A DNA stretch of 64,000 bases. Origin: Magnetospirillum molischianum DSM 120. GTDB lineage: Bacteria > Pseudomonadota > Alphaproteobacteria > Rhodospirillales > Magnetospirillaceae. The position numbers and the translations under genes were made by a program. Shown one piece after another: positions 54,577-63,655 of this stretch. The stretch spans positions 20,522 to 84,521 of the forward strand of contig NZ_CAHP01000047.1 of NCBI RefSeq assembly GCF_000294655.1, written 5' to 3'. Each line of letters starts with the position of its first letter. Position 1 is the stretch's first letter. The notes beneath the pieces are model-generated. The model was not told the DNA's origin and searched no databases. It saw only the letters and a program-made list of their open reading frames with translations.

Positions 54577-55587
54577 TTATGCCAAAGCCCGCGCCAGTCG
54601 TTCGAACTCGGTATCGTCGGCGGGAAGCCCAATCCGCAGCCAGTCCGGTTGTCCTTCAAAAGCGCGGACCAGGATGCCCGCCTGTCCCAGTTCATCCCAG
54701 ATCCGGGCTGCTTCGGAATGGCGGACCAGGGTGAACAGCGGCGTTCCTCCCACCAGTTCCAATCCGGCCGAGGTCAGCACTGCGATCAGCCTGGCCTGAT
54801 CGGCGGCGAGGCGAGCACGGCTGGCGCTGGCCCAGGCATCGTCGTCAAGGGCGGCGGCTCCCACCGCCAGGGCCGGGCCGGAAACCGCCCAGGGGCCAAA
54901 GCCGCGGTGCAGTCCTTCCGCCAGTTCGGCCTCCGTGGTGACGGCAAAGCCCAGCCTTAGTCCGGCCAGTCCGTGGAACTTGCCAAACGAGCGCAGCACC
55001 ACGGTTGCCGCAGGAAGAGTCGGGATCAGCGACATCTCCGGCTGGGGATCGGCGAAGGCCTCATCGATCACCAGCAACCCGCCCGCAGAGGCGAACCGCG
55101 CCGACAGTTCGGCCAGAGCGGCCGGGTCGAAACACCGGCCGGTGGGATTGTTGGGATTGACGATCACCAGGACCCCGGCGGGATTGGCGGCGGCGGGATC
55201 GGTCAGTAACGAGACGGTATGGCCGGCTCTGTTCCAGGTGCGGCCGTGTTCGGCATAGGTGGGGGTCAGGATCGCCACGGGACCGGGGGCGCGCAACCGT
55301 GGCAGCGCCTGGATCAGAGCCTGACTTCCTGGAGCGGCGACGATCTTTGCCGCTGCCGGGGCGTTGAAACGATGCTGTGCCGCCCGGATCAGTTCTGCTT
55401 CCGCCTCGGCTCCAGGCAGGCGCGCCCACAACGAGGAGGGGATCGGCGGCAGCGGATAGGGGTGAGGGTTGATCCCAGTCGAGAGGTCGAGCCAGCCTTC
55501 CACCGGACGGCCCCAGCGGGCCTCGGCGGCGGCAATATCGCCCCCATGCAGCGGCAACGCGGTAGAGGACGGGGCGGAAACAGGCAT
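54577..55587 (-). CDS. cobC: Threonine-phosphate decarboxylase (cobalamin synthesis)
   Basis: A 336-residue PLP enzyme of the aminotransferase fold, like histidinol-phosphate aminotransferase. It begins [15 protein letters not shown] and [15 protein letters not shown], which is diagnostic of the CobC/CobD branch that makes aminopropanol phosphate for cobalamin. The [10 protein letters not shown] motif is near residue 145 and the PLP lysine lies in [16 protein letters not shown] near 201. CGGAG precedes the ATG. No other cobalamin gene is adjacent; the usual partner cobD is absent here. Confidence 0.87.
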   Translation of the reverse strand: MPVSAPSSTALPLHGGDIAAAEARWGRPVEGWLDLSTGINPHPYPLPPIPSSLWARLPGAEAEAELIRAAQHRFNAPAAAKIVAAPGSQALIQALPRLRAPGPVAILTPTYAEHGRTWNRAGHTVSLLTDPAAANPAGVLVIVNPNNPTGRCFDPAALAELSARFASAGGLLVIDEAFADPQPEMSLIPTLPAATVVLRSFGKFHGLAGLRLGFAVTTEAELAEGLHRGFGPWAVSGPALAVGAAALDDDAWASASRARLAADQARLIAVLTSAGLELVGGTPLFTLVRHSEAARIWDELGQAGILVRAFEGQPDWLRIGLPADDTEFERLARALA

Positions 55588-55868
55588 CGGATGTACTCCG
55601 GGAAGACGGAAACAGGAGGGCAGGGAAGCAGCCCAGCCCCCCGCCGGTCAACCACCATGGGCAGGAATGTCACACTCTCTTCATTTCGGGGGTAAGGCGG
55701 TTTACAGCGCCGATAACGGCTGATATACGGAAGCCGGTTTTTCGGAGCGAAATGTCGTGTCGCGCGGGCAGGTTCGGGGGGCGAGGCCCCTGGCCCAGGG
55801 ATGCCCGGCAAGTCGAATTCTGGTGTCCTCGCCGCCACTGGTCACGCACGCTCCACGGATATCTCACC

Positions 55869-56801
55869 ATGAAAATTCTCGCCTGTAATAGCAACCGGCC
55901 GCTCGCCGAAGCGATCGCCGAGTATCTCAACATGTCTCTGACCAAAGCGGTGGTGCGCCGCTTTTCGGACATGGAAGTGTTCGTCGAAATTCACGAGAAT
56001 GTTCGTGGTGAAGACGTCTTTCTGGTCCAATCGACTTGTTTCCCCGCCAACGACAATTTGATGGAATTGCTCGTGACGCTCGATGCGTTGCGGCGCGGTT
56101 CGGCCCGACGCATCACGGCGGTGGTTCCCTATTTCGGTTATGCTCGTCAGGATCGCAAGTCCAGCCCGCGCTCGCCGATCTCGGCGAAGCTGGTTGCCAA
56201 TCTGATCACCACCGCCGGAGCCGACCGGGTTGTGACCCTCGATTTGCATTCCGGTCAGATCCAGGGCTTCTTCGACATTCCGCTCGATAATCTGTACGCC
56301 GCTCCGGTGTTCACCAATGACATTCGTGCCCATTACGTCGGTGACGACGTGATGGTGGTGTCGCCCGATGTCGGCGGTGTGGTTCGCGCCCGCGCCATCG
56401 CCCGGCGCATCGACGCCGATCTGGCGATCATCGACAAGCGCCGCGAAAAAGCCGGCGTGTCCGAGGTGATGAATATCATTGGCGATGTGCGGGGCCGCCG
56501 CTGCATCATGGTTGACGATATCGTCGATTCCGCAGGCACCTTGTGCAACGCTGCCGAAGCGCTGATAAAGGCCGGAGCGACTTCGGTGTCCGCCTATGTC
56601 ACCCATGGCGTTCTGTCGGGTGGCGCGGTCGCCCGTGTCACTGCGTCGCCGCTTGAGGAACTGGTGATCACCGATTCGATCCCGGCGACCGAGGCGGTGA
56701 AGCTGGCCCACAACATCCGTCACGTCACCATCGCGCCGCTGATGGCCGAATCGATTCAGCGCATCAGCGAGGAGCGTTCGGTCTCCAGCCTGTTCGATTA
56801 A
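55869..56801 (+). CDS. prs: Ribose-phosphate pyrophosphokinase
   Basis: A 310-residue class I PRPP synthetase, supplying PRPP for nucleotide, histidine and tryptophan synthesis. It carries [12 protein letters not shown], the ATP-binding [21 protein letters not shown] near residue 95, the metal/PRPP histidine [11 protein letters not shown] near 131, and the PRPP loop [14 protein letters not shown] near 215. The ATG at 55869 begins [14 protein letters not shown] as in homologues. A strong terminator follows. It is divergent from cobC across about 280 bases in which no riboswitch was found. Confidence 0.95.
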   Translation: MKILACNSNRPLAEAIAEYLNMSLTKAVVRRFSDMEVFVEIHENVRGEDVFLVQSTCFPANDNLMELLVTLDALRRGSARRITAVVPYFGYARQDRKSSPRSPISAKLVANLITTAGADRVVTLDLHSGQIQGFFDIPLDNLYAAPVFTNDIRAHYVGDDVMVVSPDVGGVVRARAIARRIDADLAIIDKRREKAGVSEVMNIIGDVRGRRCIMVDDIVDSAGTLCNAAEALIKAGATSVSAYVTHGVLSGGAVARVTASPLEELVITDSIPATEAVKLAHNIRHVTIAPLMAESIQRISEERSVSSLFD

Positions 56802-56836
56802 AGGCTTCGTCTCGGTCTTGGATCGGGTGCGTCGGC

Positions 56837-56871
56837 AAAAGGGCCGGAGCGGAAACGCTCCGGCCCTTTTT
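56837..56871. terminator. Bidirectional terminator between prs and asd
   Basis: GGGCCGGAGCG-GAAA-CGCTCCGGCCC is a perfect 11-base stem closed by a GNRA tetraloop, with AAAA before and TTTTT after. It is suited to end both convergent transcripts. Confidence 0.9.
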
Positions 56872-56873
56872 GC

Positions 56874-57893
56874 TTACTTCTTCAGGTAATCGCTGGCCAG
56901 AACTTCGGCGATCTGAACGGCGTTCAGGGCGGCACCCTTGCGCAGATTGTCGGCAACGCACCAGAAGGACAGACCGTTTTTCACCGTCGGGTCCTTGCGG
57001 ATGCGGCTGACGAACACAGGATCGTCACCGGTGGTTTCGATCGGAGTGGCATAACCGCCAGGCTCGCGGGTGTCGAGCACCACCACGCCGGGGGCGTCGC
57101 GCAGCGCCTCGGTTGCCGCTTCGACGCTGACCGGGCGGGCAAACTCGACATTGATCGATTCTGAATGGCTGACGAACACCGGCACGCGGACGCAGGTGGC
57201 GTGAACGGCGATATCGGGATCGAGAATCTTGCAGGTCTCGACCGTCATCTTCCACTCTTCCTTGGTCGATCCGTCATCCATGAAGACGTCGATCTGCGGA
57301 ATCACGTTGAAAGCGATCTGCTTCGGGAACTTCTGGGGGGTAATCGCGTCGTTGACATAGATGGCGCGGGTCTGCTCGAACAGTTCGTCCATCGCCTCCT
57401 TGCCGCCGCCCGACACCGACTGATAGGTCGAGACGACGACGCGGGTGATCTTGCCCAGATCGTGCAGCGGCTTCAGCGCGACCACCATCTGAATGGTCGA
57501 GCAATTGGGGTTGGCGATGATGCCGCGCTTCTTGTATCCAGCGATCGCCTGGGGATTGACCTCGGGCACCACCAGCGGAACATCAGGCTCCATCCGGAAG
57601 TGCGACGTGTTGTCGATGACGACGCATCCGGCGGCGGCGGCGCGGGGGCTGTGGATCGCCGAGACCTTGGCTCCGGGCGAGGACAACGCGATGTCCCAGC
57701 CCTTGAAGTCGAACTTGGCGAGATCCTTGACCTTTAGAATCTTCTTGTCGCCGAACGAGACCTCGCGCCCGACCGAGCGCTCGCTCGCCAGGGCAACGAT
57801 GTCGTCGATCGGGAAATTCCGCTCGAACAGCGTCTGCAAAATCTCGCGGCCGACATTGCCGGTGGCGCCGATTACAGCAACCTTATAGCCCAT
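56874..57893 (-). CDS. asd: Aspartate-semialdehyde dehydrogenase
   Basis: A 339-residue NADP-dependent enzyme reducing aspartyl phosphate to aspartate semialdehyde, on the path to lysine, methionine, threonine and diaminopimelate. The nucleotide-binding VIGATGNVGREIL is at the N terminus, the catalytic cysteine in NPNCSTIQ near residue 131, and the catalytic histidine in the VRVPVFVSHSES region near 245. The stop is just beyond the shared terminator. Upstream lie a hairpin and a short ORF that may form a leader. Confidence 0.95.
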   Translation of the reverse strand: MGYKVAVIGATGNVGREILQTLFERNFPIDDIVALASERSVGREVSFGDKKILKVKDLAKFDFKGWDIALSSPGAKVSAIHSPRAAAAGCVVIDNTSHFRMEPDVPLVVPEVNPQAIAGYKKRGIIANPNCSTIQMVVALKPLHDLGKITRVVVSTYQSVSGGGKEAMDELFEQTRAIYVNDAITPQKFPKQIAFNVIPQIDVFMDDGSTKEEWKMTVETCKILDPDIAVHATCVRVPVFVSHSESINVEFARPVSVEAATEALRDAPGVVVLDTREPGGYATPIETTGDDPVFVSRIRKDPTVKNGLSFWCVADNLRKGAALNAVQIAEVLASDYLKK

Positions 57894-57960
57894 CGTCTGT
57901 AACTCTCCGTTGTTCGGGGCCGCCCGGCCTGTCCGTTCCGTGGCACCCTCCGGATACGGA

Positions 57961-57994
57961 AAGGCCCGCAGAGCGCGCTATCGCCGCGGGCCTT
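57961..57994 (-). promoter_or_regulatory. Hairpin in the asd leader
   Basis: AAGGCCCGC pairs perfectly with GCGGGCCTT over nine bases around a 16-base loop, 68 bases upstream of the asd ATG. On the minus strand it is followed by TCCG after CCTTT, so it resembles a weak terminator or attenuator stem, or the end of the short upstream ORF transcript. Confidence 0.5.
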
Positions 57995-58024
57995 GGTCGT
58001 TTTGTCGTGACGAACCGGCCCGCG

Positions 58025-58129
58025 TCAGGCGGTCTTGGGAGTGCCGGTTTTGAGAAGGGTGTCAGAGAACGTCACCGGGGCGAAACCCCGGACCAAATCA
58101 GCATCCGTAGCGTTGCGGCGCCGCATCAT
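58025..58129 (-). CDS. Small ORF / possible leader peptide upstream of asd
   Basis: A 34-codon reading frame starting at an ATG (58129) with GGAGG exactly five bases upstream, which is as good a ribosome-binding site as any in the window. The product begins MMRRRNATDADLVRG and ends KTGTPKTA; six of 34 residues are threonine, an end product of the Asd pathway. It is followed by a hairpin and then asd. It may be a true small protein or an attenuation leader. I know of no homologue. Confidence 0.45.
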   Translation of the reverse strand: MMRRRNATDADLVRGFAPVTFSDTLLKTGTPKTA

Positions 58130-58220
58130 GACGTCCTCCATCAACGGCGATGCTTACCGGAACCCGCCCCCAGGCGCAAGCGGAAAGGGGCCGGGGCGTC
58201 CGCCTCAAATCCGTCTCGTT

Positions 58221-59498
58221 TTAACTCTGTCGTTGCTGTTTCGGTGGCGGTGTAACGCGCAACGCGGTGATCTGGTTGCGTTGCCGCCGGGCGATTTCGA
58301 ACCGGAAGCCGTAAAAGCGAAAAATCTGCCCGACTTCAGGGATGCGCCGGGCCTCGTGCAGCACCAGACCGGCGATGGTTGCGGCCTCTTCGTCGGGCAG
58401 CCGCCACTCGAACTCGCGGTTGAGATCGCGGATCGGCACGGCGCCGTCGATGATAAAGGTTCCATCCGATTGCGGCCGGACCCCGGTGGCGGCGACGTCG
58501 TGTTCGTCAACGATGTCGCCGACGATCTCTTCCAGGATGTCTTCCAGCGTCACGACTCCCATCAGCGAGCCGTATTCATCGACGACCAGGGCGAAATGTT
58601 CGCGCCGCTGGCGAAAGGCCTGAAGCTGTTCCTGCAACGTCGTCGAATCCGGGATGAACCACGGATCGGAGGCCAGGGCGCAGACGTCCAGCCCCTCGAT
58701 TCCTTCGTCGCGGGTGCGCACCGCGCGCAGCATGTCCTTGGCATGGATCACGCCGACGATATTGTCGGGGTCGTCGCGCCAGAGCGGGAGGCGGGTGTAG
58801 GGGCTGGTGATGATCTGATCGAGGATGGCGGCGGCGGGTTGTCCGCCATCGATGGTGACGAGGTTGCGGCGGTGGGTCATCACCTGTCCGACCTCGACAT
58901 CGGCCAGTTCGAGAATCGAACGCAGCATCCTCCGTTCTTCGCGGACTTCGGCCTCGCCCGCATGGACCTCGATTGCTCCCCTCAGCTCCATCATCGACGC
59001 TTCGGCGGTGACGCTCACGCCGTTGCTGGCTCCGAACAGGCGGAAGATCAGCCGCACGATCAGCTCAAGGGCGCGAACCACCGGCGTGAACACCAGAACC
59101 ACCGCCGTCACCGGGGCGGCGACTCGCAGCGCGACCGTATTGGCGTGATAGATCGCATAGGTCTTGGGCAGCACTTCGCCGAACAGCACGATGATCGCGG
59201 TCATGCCGATGGTTGCATAGACGATGCCCGCATCGCCGAACAGGCCGACCATCAGACCGGCGGCCAGCGACGAGGCAAGGATGTTGACCAGATTATTGCC
59301 CAGCAGCAGCGAACCGAGCAGACGGTCGCGGGTCTTCAACAGGGTGTTGATCCGCTTGGCGGCGCGGCTGCCATCCCGCTCCATCTGGTGCATCAGCGGC
59401 TTCGACACTGCTGTTAGTGCCGTTTCGGAACCCGAAAAGAATGCTGACAGCACCTGGAGCGCGATGACGGCGAGCAGGGTCAGGGTCAATCCGTCCAT
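58221..59498 (-). CDS. CNNM/CorC-type transporter-associated CBS protein
   Basis: A 425-residue membrane protein. An N-terminal DUF21/CNNM domain with about four helices (SAFFSGSETALTAVSKP near residue 18; LLLGNNLVNILASSLAA near 64; VLFGEVLPKTYA near 103) is followed by a CBS pair (about 205-335, with ILDQIITSPYTRLPLWRDD and VVDEYGSLMGVVTLEDILEE) and a CorC_HlyC domain. Relatives handle magnesium or cobalt efflux; the hemolysin label is historical. It begins four bases after aroB in the aroK-aroB-corC operon. Confidence 0.9.
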   Translation of the reverse strand: MDGLTLTLLAVIALQVLSAFFSGSETALTAVSKPLMHQMERDGSRAAKRINTLLKTRDRLLGSLLLGNNLVNILASSLAAGLMVGLFGDAGIVYATIGMTAIIVLFGEVLPKTYAIYHANTVALRVAAPVTAVVLVFTPVVRALELIVRLIFRLFGASNGVSVTAEASMMELRGAIEVHAGEAEVREERRMLRSILELADVEVGQVMTHRRNLVTIDGGQPAAAILDQIITSPYTRLPLWRDDPDNIVGVIHAKDMLRAVRTRDEGIEGLDVCALASDPWFIPDSTTLQEQLQAFRQRREHFALVVDEYGSLMGVVTLEDILEEIVGDIVDEHDVAATGVRPQSDGTFIIDGAVPIRDLNREFEWRLPDEEAATIAGLVLHEARRIPEVGQIFRFYGFRFEIARRQRNQITALRVTPPPKQQRQS

Positions 59499-59502
59499 GC
59501 GT

Positions 59503-60612
59503 TTATCTCCCGGCGGCCATCTCCGCCAGCAGGGCGGTCAGCGACTCTTCAGGCACGTCGCGCGACAGGAAGCCGCCGCCGATGCCTCGGGCCAGAACGA
59601 AGGTCATGGCACCGTCTTTGACTTTCTTGTCGCCGCGCATGTGGCCGATCAGACGGGCGACATCCCACAGCCGGGGACCGGCGAGGCCCGAGGGCAGCCC
59701 GATCGCGTCGAGGTGGCGGACCAACCGTTCGGCGTCGGCGGCGGGAGACAGGCCCAGCATCGCCGACAGGCGTAGCGCCATCACCATTCCGATCGCCACC
59801 CCCTCGCCGTGGAGAAGCTCGTCGGAGAATCCGGTCTCGGCCTCCAGCGCATGGCCGAAGGTGTGGCCGAGATTGAGCAGGGCGCGGACGCCGCCCTCGC
59901 GCTCGTCGGCGGCGACGATCCGGGCCTTGGCCCGGCACGAGGTCGCTACCGCGTGGCGTCGGGCGTCCGGGTCGCCGTCGATCAGGGCGCTGCCGTTGGT
60001 TTCAAGCCAGGAAAAGAAATCGGGATCGTCGATGATCCCGTATTTGAGCACTTCGGCATAACCGGCCAGCACCTGCCGACGCGGCAGGCTGTCGAGCAGG
60101 GCGGTATCGGCCAGCACCAGCCGGGGCTGGTGGAATGCGCCGATCAGATTTTTGCCGTGGCGGGTGTTGATGCCGGTCTTGCCGCCGACCGAGCTGTCAA
60201 CCTGGGCCAGAAGGGTGGTCGGGATCTGGACGAAATCGACGCCGCGCAGCAGGATCGAGGCGGCAAAGCCGGTCAGATCGCCGATGACGCCACCGCCCAG
60301 CGCGACGATCAGGGTACCGCGTTCGACTCGGGTCGAAAGCATCGCGTCGAGCAACGCTTCGAGGTGGGGGAAGTCCTTGGTCTTTTCGCCCGCCGGCATC
60401 ACCGTGTGCATCGGCATCGCTCCGGCGGCGGCCAGACTGCGTTCAAGCCGTTCCAGATACAGCGGCGCGACCTGATCGTCGGTGACGATCAGGACACGGT
60501 TGCCGGACATCACCGGCAGGATCAGTTCCCCCGCACGGTCGAGCAGGCCGGGGCCGATATGAATCGGATAGGTCCGGTCGCCGAGGTCTACCGTCACGAT
60601 TTCGGAGCTCAT
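59503..60612 (-). CDS. aroB: 3-dehydroquinate synthase
   Basis: A 369-residue NAD- and zinc-dependent enzyme, second step of the shikimate pathway. It has the substrate/NAD motifs PAGEKTKDF near residue 74, ALGGGVIGDLTGFAASILLRG near 104, and GKTGINTRHGKNLIGAFHQP near 148, with the zinc ligands in the LLNLGHTFGHALE segment near 245. The ATG at 60612 overlaps the aroK stop by four bases. Length is standard. Confidence 0.95.
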   Translation of the reverse strand: MSSEIVTVDLGDRTYPIHIGPGLLDRAGELILPVMSGNRVLIVTDDQVAPLYLERLERSLAAAGAMPMHTVMPAGEKTKDFPHLEALLDAMLSTRVERGTLIVALGGGVIGDLTGFAASILLRGVDFVQIPTTLLAQVDSSVGGKTGINTRHGKNLIGAFHQPRLVLADTALLDSLPRRQVLAGYAEVLKYGIIDDPDFFSWLETNGSALIDGDPDARRHAVATSCRAKARIVAADEREGGVRALLNLGHTFGHALEAETGFSDELLHGEGVAIGMVMALRLSAMLGLSPAADAERLVRHLDAIGLPSGLAGPRLWDVARLIGHMRGDKKVKDGAMTFVLARGIGGGFLSRDVPEESLTALLAEMAAGR

Positions 60613-61196
60613 CTCTTCTCCTCTGCGGTCTCGGCCGCGTTCAAGTGGTCGGCCAGGCCGGTCAAGACGCGGGCAACCGTGGCATCCGGTGCTTCGTCGG
60701 TCGAATCGACGATGATATCGGCCTCGGCATAGATCGGATGGCGGGTTTCGATCAGCCGCCCCAAAATCTCGGCCGGGTCGCCCTGTTTCAGCAGCGGACG
60801 GTGGTCACGTCCGACCGTGCGCTTCAACAACAGCGGCAGATCGGCCCGTATCCACACTGAAACCGCGCCTTCGCGAATCCGGGCACGGGTGGTCGGGTCG
60901 ATGAACGCACCGCCGCCAGTGGCCAGGATCATTGGCTCCTGTTCGAGCAGGCGGGCAATCACCTTGCGCTCGCCCTCGCGGAAATCGGCTTCGCCATGGC
61001 GGGCAAAATACTCGCTGATGGTGCAGCCGGCCGCCGCTTCGAACGCGGTGTCGGCATCGACGAACGCCAGATTCAGCCTCGCGGCAAGGCGGCGGCCGAC
61101 GCAGGACTTCCCTGCGCCCATCAGCCCGACCAAAACCACGGTGCGTTTGATCCGACCGTTTAGCGCTGTCGCCAACGGGTTCAGATCATCGGCCAT
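60609..61196 (-). CDS. aroK: Shikimate kinase
   Basis: A 195-residue kinase converting shikimate to shikimate-3-phosphate. The Walker A motif is VLVGLMGAGKSCVGRRLA near residue 21, the DADTAFE shikimate/metal site near 47, the ILATGGGAF Walker B-like motif near 92, and the lid arginine in VGRDHRPLL near 128. The ATG at 61196 with GGAGG seven bases upstream is chosen over earlier in-frame codons. It heads the aroK-aroB-corC operon and is divergent from the small membrane protein gene. Confidence 0.94.
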   Translation of the reverse strand: MADDLNPLATALNGRIKRTVVLVGLMGAGKSCVGRRLAARLNLAFVDADTAFEAAAGCTISEYFARHGEADFREGERKVIARLLEQEPMILATGGGAFIDPTTRARIREGAVSVWIRADLPLLLKRTVGRDHRPLLKQGDPAEILGRLIETRHPIYAEADIIVDSTDEAPDATVARVLTGLADHLNAAETAEEKR

Positions 61197-61429
61197 TGCG
61201 CCACCTCCATCGGTTGTCTGGTCCCGACCGCGCGACCGGCGTTGATCGACGGCGGCGGGGCCGATAGACTGAGCACGGTTCACCATGCACGGTCCCGGTG
61301 CGCTCGCCCCAGGTCCGGCGCGGAAATCAAAGGGGGCAGGTTGCCCCAATCCGCCGCTTTTAGCCGCGTGGAGCCGGGTCTGTCCAGAAGTCGATGCTGT
61401 GTGTCGTTCGATGAGGTCCATCGTTTCCC

Positions 61430-61570
61430 ATGATTAGAATTATCGGTCTTGCCATTATCCTGTTGCTGGCGGTGATTACCGGCGGCGTTTTGATTGTTTC
61501 GGCCTGGGATCCTTCGCCGCCGACAGCACGGATTGAACGAGTGGTTCCGGATGATCATTTCCCACGCTGA
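61430..61570 (+). CDS. Small conserved membrane protein
   Basis: A 46-residue protein with one N-terminal hydrophobic helix (residues ~4-24) and a short tail [22 protein letters not shown] recall a similar tail (WDxPPPTAxVEKVxPDDRFPR) in small proteins at this position in other alphaproteobacteria, so it is probably a real gene of unknown role, anchored or exported through its helix. Its last 20 bases overlap the start of the next gene. Confidence 0.65.
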   Translation: MIRIIGLAIILLLAVITGGVLIVSAWDPSPPTARIERVVPDDHFPR

Positions 61571-63254
61571 CCGCCTGCGGGCGCTGATCCTGGTCTTGTT
61601 GCTGGCGGCGACACCGGCCATCGCGGACCCTTCCGACGGTGAGGCGGAGTCGTCGCCGATTGCGGACGAGGGGGTGTTTACCCCCGGTCCGGCCCGGCAG
61701 GCGGGGGGAAGCTCTCGTTTTGAGGTACGCGAACTGACCGCGCCCGATCCCGAAGCGGTCGGCATTCTCGACGACCGTCATGGCGGGTTGGGCAGCGGTC
61801 TGTGGGGCGGCACCGCCGCCGCGACAGTCCGTCGGCTGGTGCCGCGCTTGCCGGTGGCCGAGTCGCGGGCGATGCGGGCGCTGACCCGACGGTTGCTGCT
61901 GACCGCCGCTATCGCCCCGGATAAGATCGGCGTCGAGACGCCATCGCTGCTGGAATTGCGTGCCGAGCGTCTGGCCGCATTGGGTGAAACCGAAGGGCTG
62001 ACCGCGTTAATGAAGGCGGTGCCGTCCGCGTCGGCCTCGCCCGCTTTGGCTCGGATCAGGGCCGAGACGTTGCTGCTGTCCGGCGACAACAAGGCCGCCT
62101 GTGCCGAGATCGCCGCCCGTGGTCCTGACGATTCGCGCTTCAAGGTGTTCTGCGCCTTGTCCAGCGGCAAGGTGCTGGAAGCCAACATGGCGCTCGACCT
62201 GATGCGTGACCGCAAAGAGTCCGATGCCACCTTCGTCGTTGCCGCCGATGCGATGGCGGGGACGCCGCCGCCCAAGCTCGACAAGCTGCCGGTTCTGACG
62301 CCGCTGCATCTGGCCGCCTTCCGCGCCGCCAAGATTCCCTTGCCGCTCGAAACCGTTCCGACCCTCGCCCCCGGATCGCTTGGCGCGGTCATCGCCAATC
62401 CGGTCAATTCGCTCGATACCCGGCTGCTTGCCGCCGAACGGGCCGAAGCGTTGGGGTTGCTTGATACCGACACGCTGCGCCGTCTCTATGCGGAACTAAC
62501 CTTCAATGCGGCCGAGGCGCAACTGGCCCAATCTCAAGGCGACCGCACCCCGCGCGGCCGCGCTCTGTTGTTGCGCTCCATCCCGGTCGAAGCCAGTCCG
62601 GCGGTACGGGCCGGGCTGATCGTTCGTGTTCTCGCGGCTGCGGCGGAGCGGGGGGCGTTTCCCGCCACGGCCCGGCTGTACGCCCCGCTGATCGCCGATC
62701 TGGCACCCACTCCCGATCTGGCCCCGTCAGCGCCGTCGCTGGCCCGCGCCCAGATTGCCGCCGGGCGGCCCGATGCCGCCGGGCCGTGGCTGGCCCTGGC
62801 CAGAAGCGACCCTGCGGCGGCCAAAGCGGCCAAGTCGGTCGCGTTGCTCTACCGTTTGGCTCTTCCGGGGGCCGATCCTGCCCCGATCGAATTGCCGTCC
62901 GGCGACGGGCTTGCGCCCGATGCCGTCAGCCGCCGTGCCGAGGTGTTATTGTCGCTGCTGGCCGGGGTGGGGGAAAAGATCCCATCGGGTCTGTGGCTGT
63001 CTTCTCTGCGCGATCCGTCGGTCGCGCCCGCCCTGGTGCCGCGTTCGGCGCTGAGGATCATGGCGCGGGCCGCCGCCGAGGACGTGCGGACCGGCGAGAC
63101 GGTGTTGCTGACCCTGGTCGGGCTGGGCGATGGCGGACTGGATCGGGCCGATCCCGAGATGCTGAATCGCGCGGTGACACATCTGCGGATGATCGGACTG
63201 GAGCGCGAGGCCCGCGCCCTGGCGGTCGAAGCTGCCTTCGCCAACGGTCTATGA
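61551..63254 (+). CDS. Exported helical-repeat protein of unknown function
   Basis: A 567-residue protein with a signal peptide (about residues 1-25, ending TPAIA), followed by an alanine/leucine-rich, TPR-like solenoid without membrane helices. Similar uncharacterised proteins sit just upstream of xerD in other alphaproteobacteria. The ATG at 61551 lies in the end of the small membrane-protein gene and gives the signal peptide. Its stop overlaps the xerD start (ATGA). Probably periplasmic; no catalytic motif is recognised. Confidence 0.72.
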   Translation: MIISHADRLRALILVLLLAATPAIADPSDGEAESSPIADEGVFTPGPARQAGGSSRFEVRELTAPDPEAVGILDDRHGGLGSGLWGGTAAATVRRLVPRLPVAESRAMRALTRRLLLTAAIAPDKIGVETPSLLELRAERLAALGETEGLTALMKAVPSASASPALARIRAETLLLSGDNKAACAEIAARGPDDSRFKVFCALSSGKVLEANMALDLMRDRKESDATFVVAADAMAGTPPPKLDKLPVLTPLHLAAFRAAKIPLPLETVPTLAPGSLGAVIANPVNSLDTRLLAAERAEALGLLDTDTLRRLYAELTFNAAEAQLAQSQGDRTPRGRALLLRSIPVEASPAVRAGLIVRVLAAAAERGAFPATARLYAPLIADLAPTPDLAPSAPSLARAQIAAGRPDAAGPWLALARSDPAAAKAAKSVALLYRLALPGADPAPIELPSGDGLAPDAVSRRAEVLLSLLAGVGEKIPSGLWLSSLRDPSVAPALVPRSALRIMARAAAEDVRTGETVLLTLVGLGDGGLDRADPEMLNRAVTHLRMIGLEREARALAVEAAFANGL

Positions 63255-63655
63255 TGGATCGCTATATCGAGTCCTTTCTGGAGATGATGGCCGCCGAACG
63301 CGGTGCCGAGGCCAATACTCTCGACGCCTATCGCCGCGACCTGGAGGATTACCAGGAGTTTCTGAGCCATCGGGGGGCGTCGGAACTGACGGCCGATGCC
63401 GACGCGGTGCGCGACTGGCTGGCCGATCAGGCGGCGCGGGGGATGGCCCCCCGGACTCAGGCGCGGCGGCTGTCTTGTCTGGGGCAGTTTCATGCGTTCC
63501 TGGCGGGCGGGGCCGATCTGCGGGTGGTCCAGGCGATGCTGGGCCATGCCGATATCGCCACCACCGAAATTTATACCCACGTTCAGGAAGATCGCCTGGT
63601 TCGGCTGGTTCAGAACCATCACCCCCTGGCCAAAGGCGCGTCGATCTTTCGATGA
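63251..63655 (+). CDS. xerD: Internally deleted tyrosine recombinase XerD
   Basis: A 134-codon remnant of XerD, normally about 300 residues, the recombinase that resolves chromosome dimers at dif. Residues 1-84 are the core-binding N-terminal domain ([20 protein letters not shown] through [10 protein letters not shown]). They run straight into the extreme C terminus, [22 protein letters not shown], with H99 and the nucleophile tyrosine Y108 in IYTHV. Everything between is missing in frame: the first catalytic arginine, the lysine and the HxxR motif. The join is near 63497-63510. The product cannot be catalytic. The ends overlap both neighbours by four bases, so the operon structure is intact. 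Assembly collapse must be excluded. Confidence 0.85.
   Translation: MMDRYIESFLEMMAAERGAEANTLDAYRRDLEDYQEFLSHRGASELTADADAVRDWLADQAARGMAPRTQARRLSCLGQFHAFLAGGADLRVVQAMLGHADIATTEIYTHVQEDRLVRLVQNHHPLAKGASIFR

Noticed and set aside
55588..55868. Possible cobalamin riboswitch upstream of cobC.
   Set aside because: The conserved GCCACTG and B12-box elements are not present on the minus strand; only ordinary GC-rich hairpins are visible.
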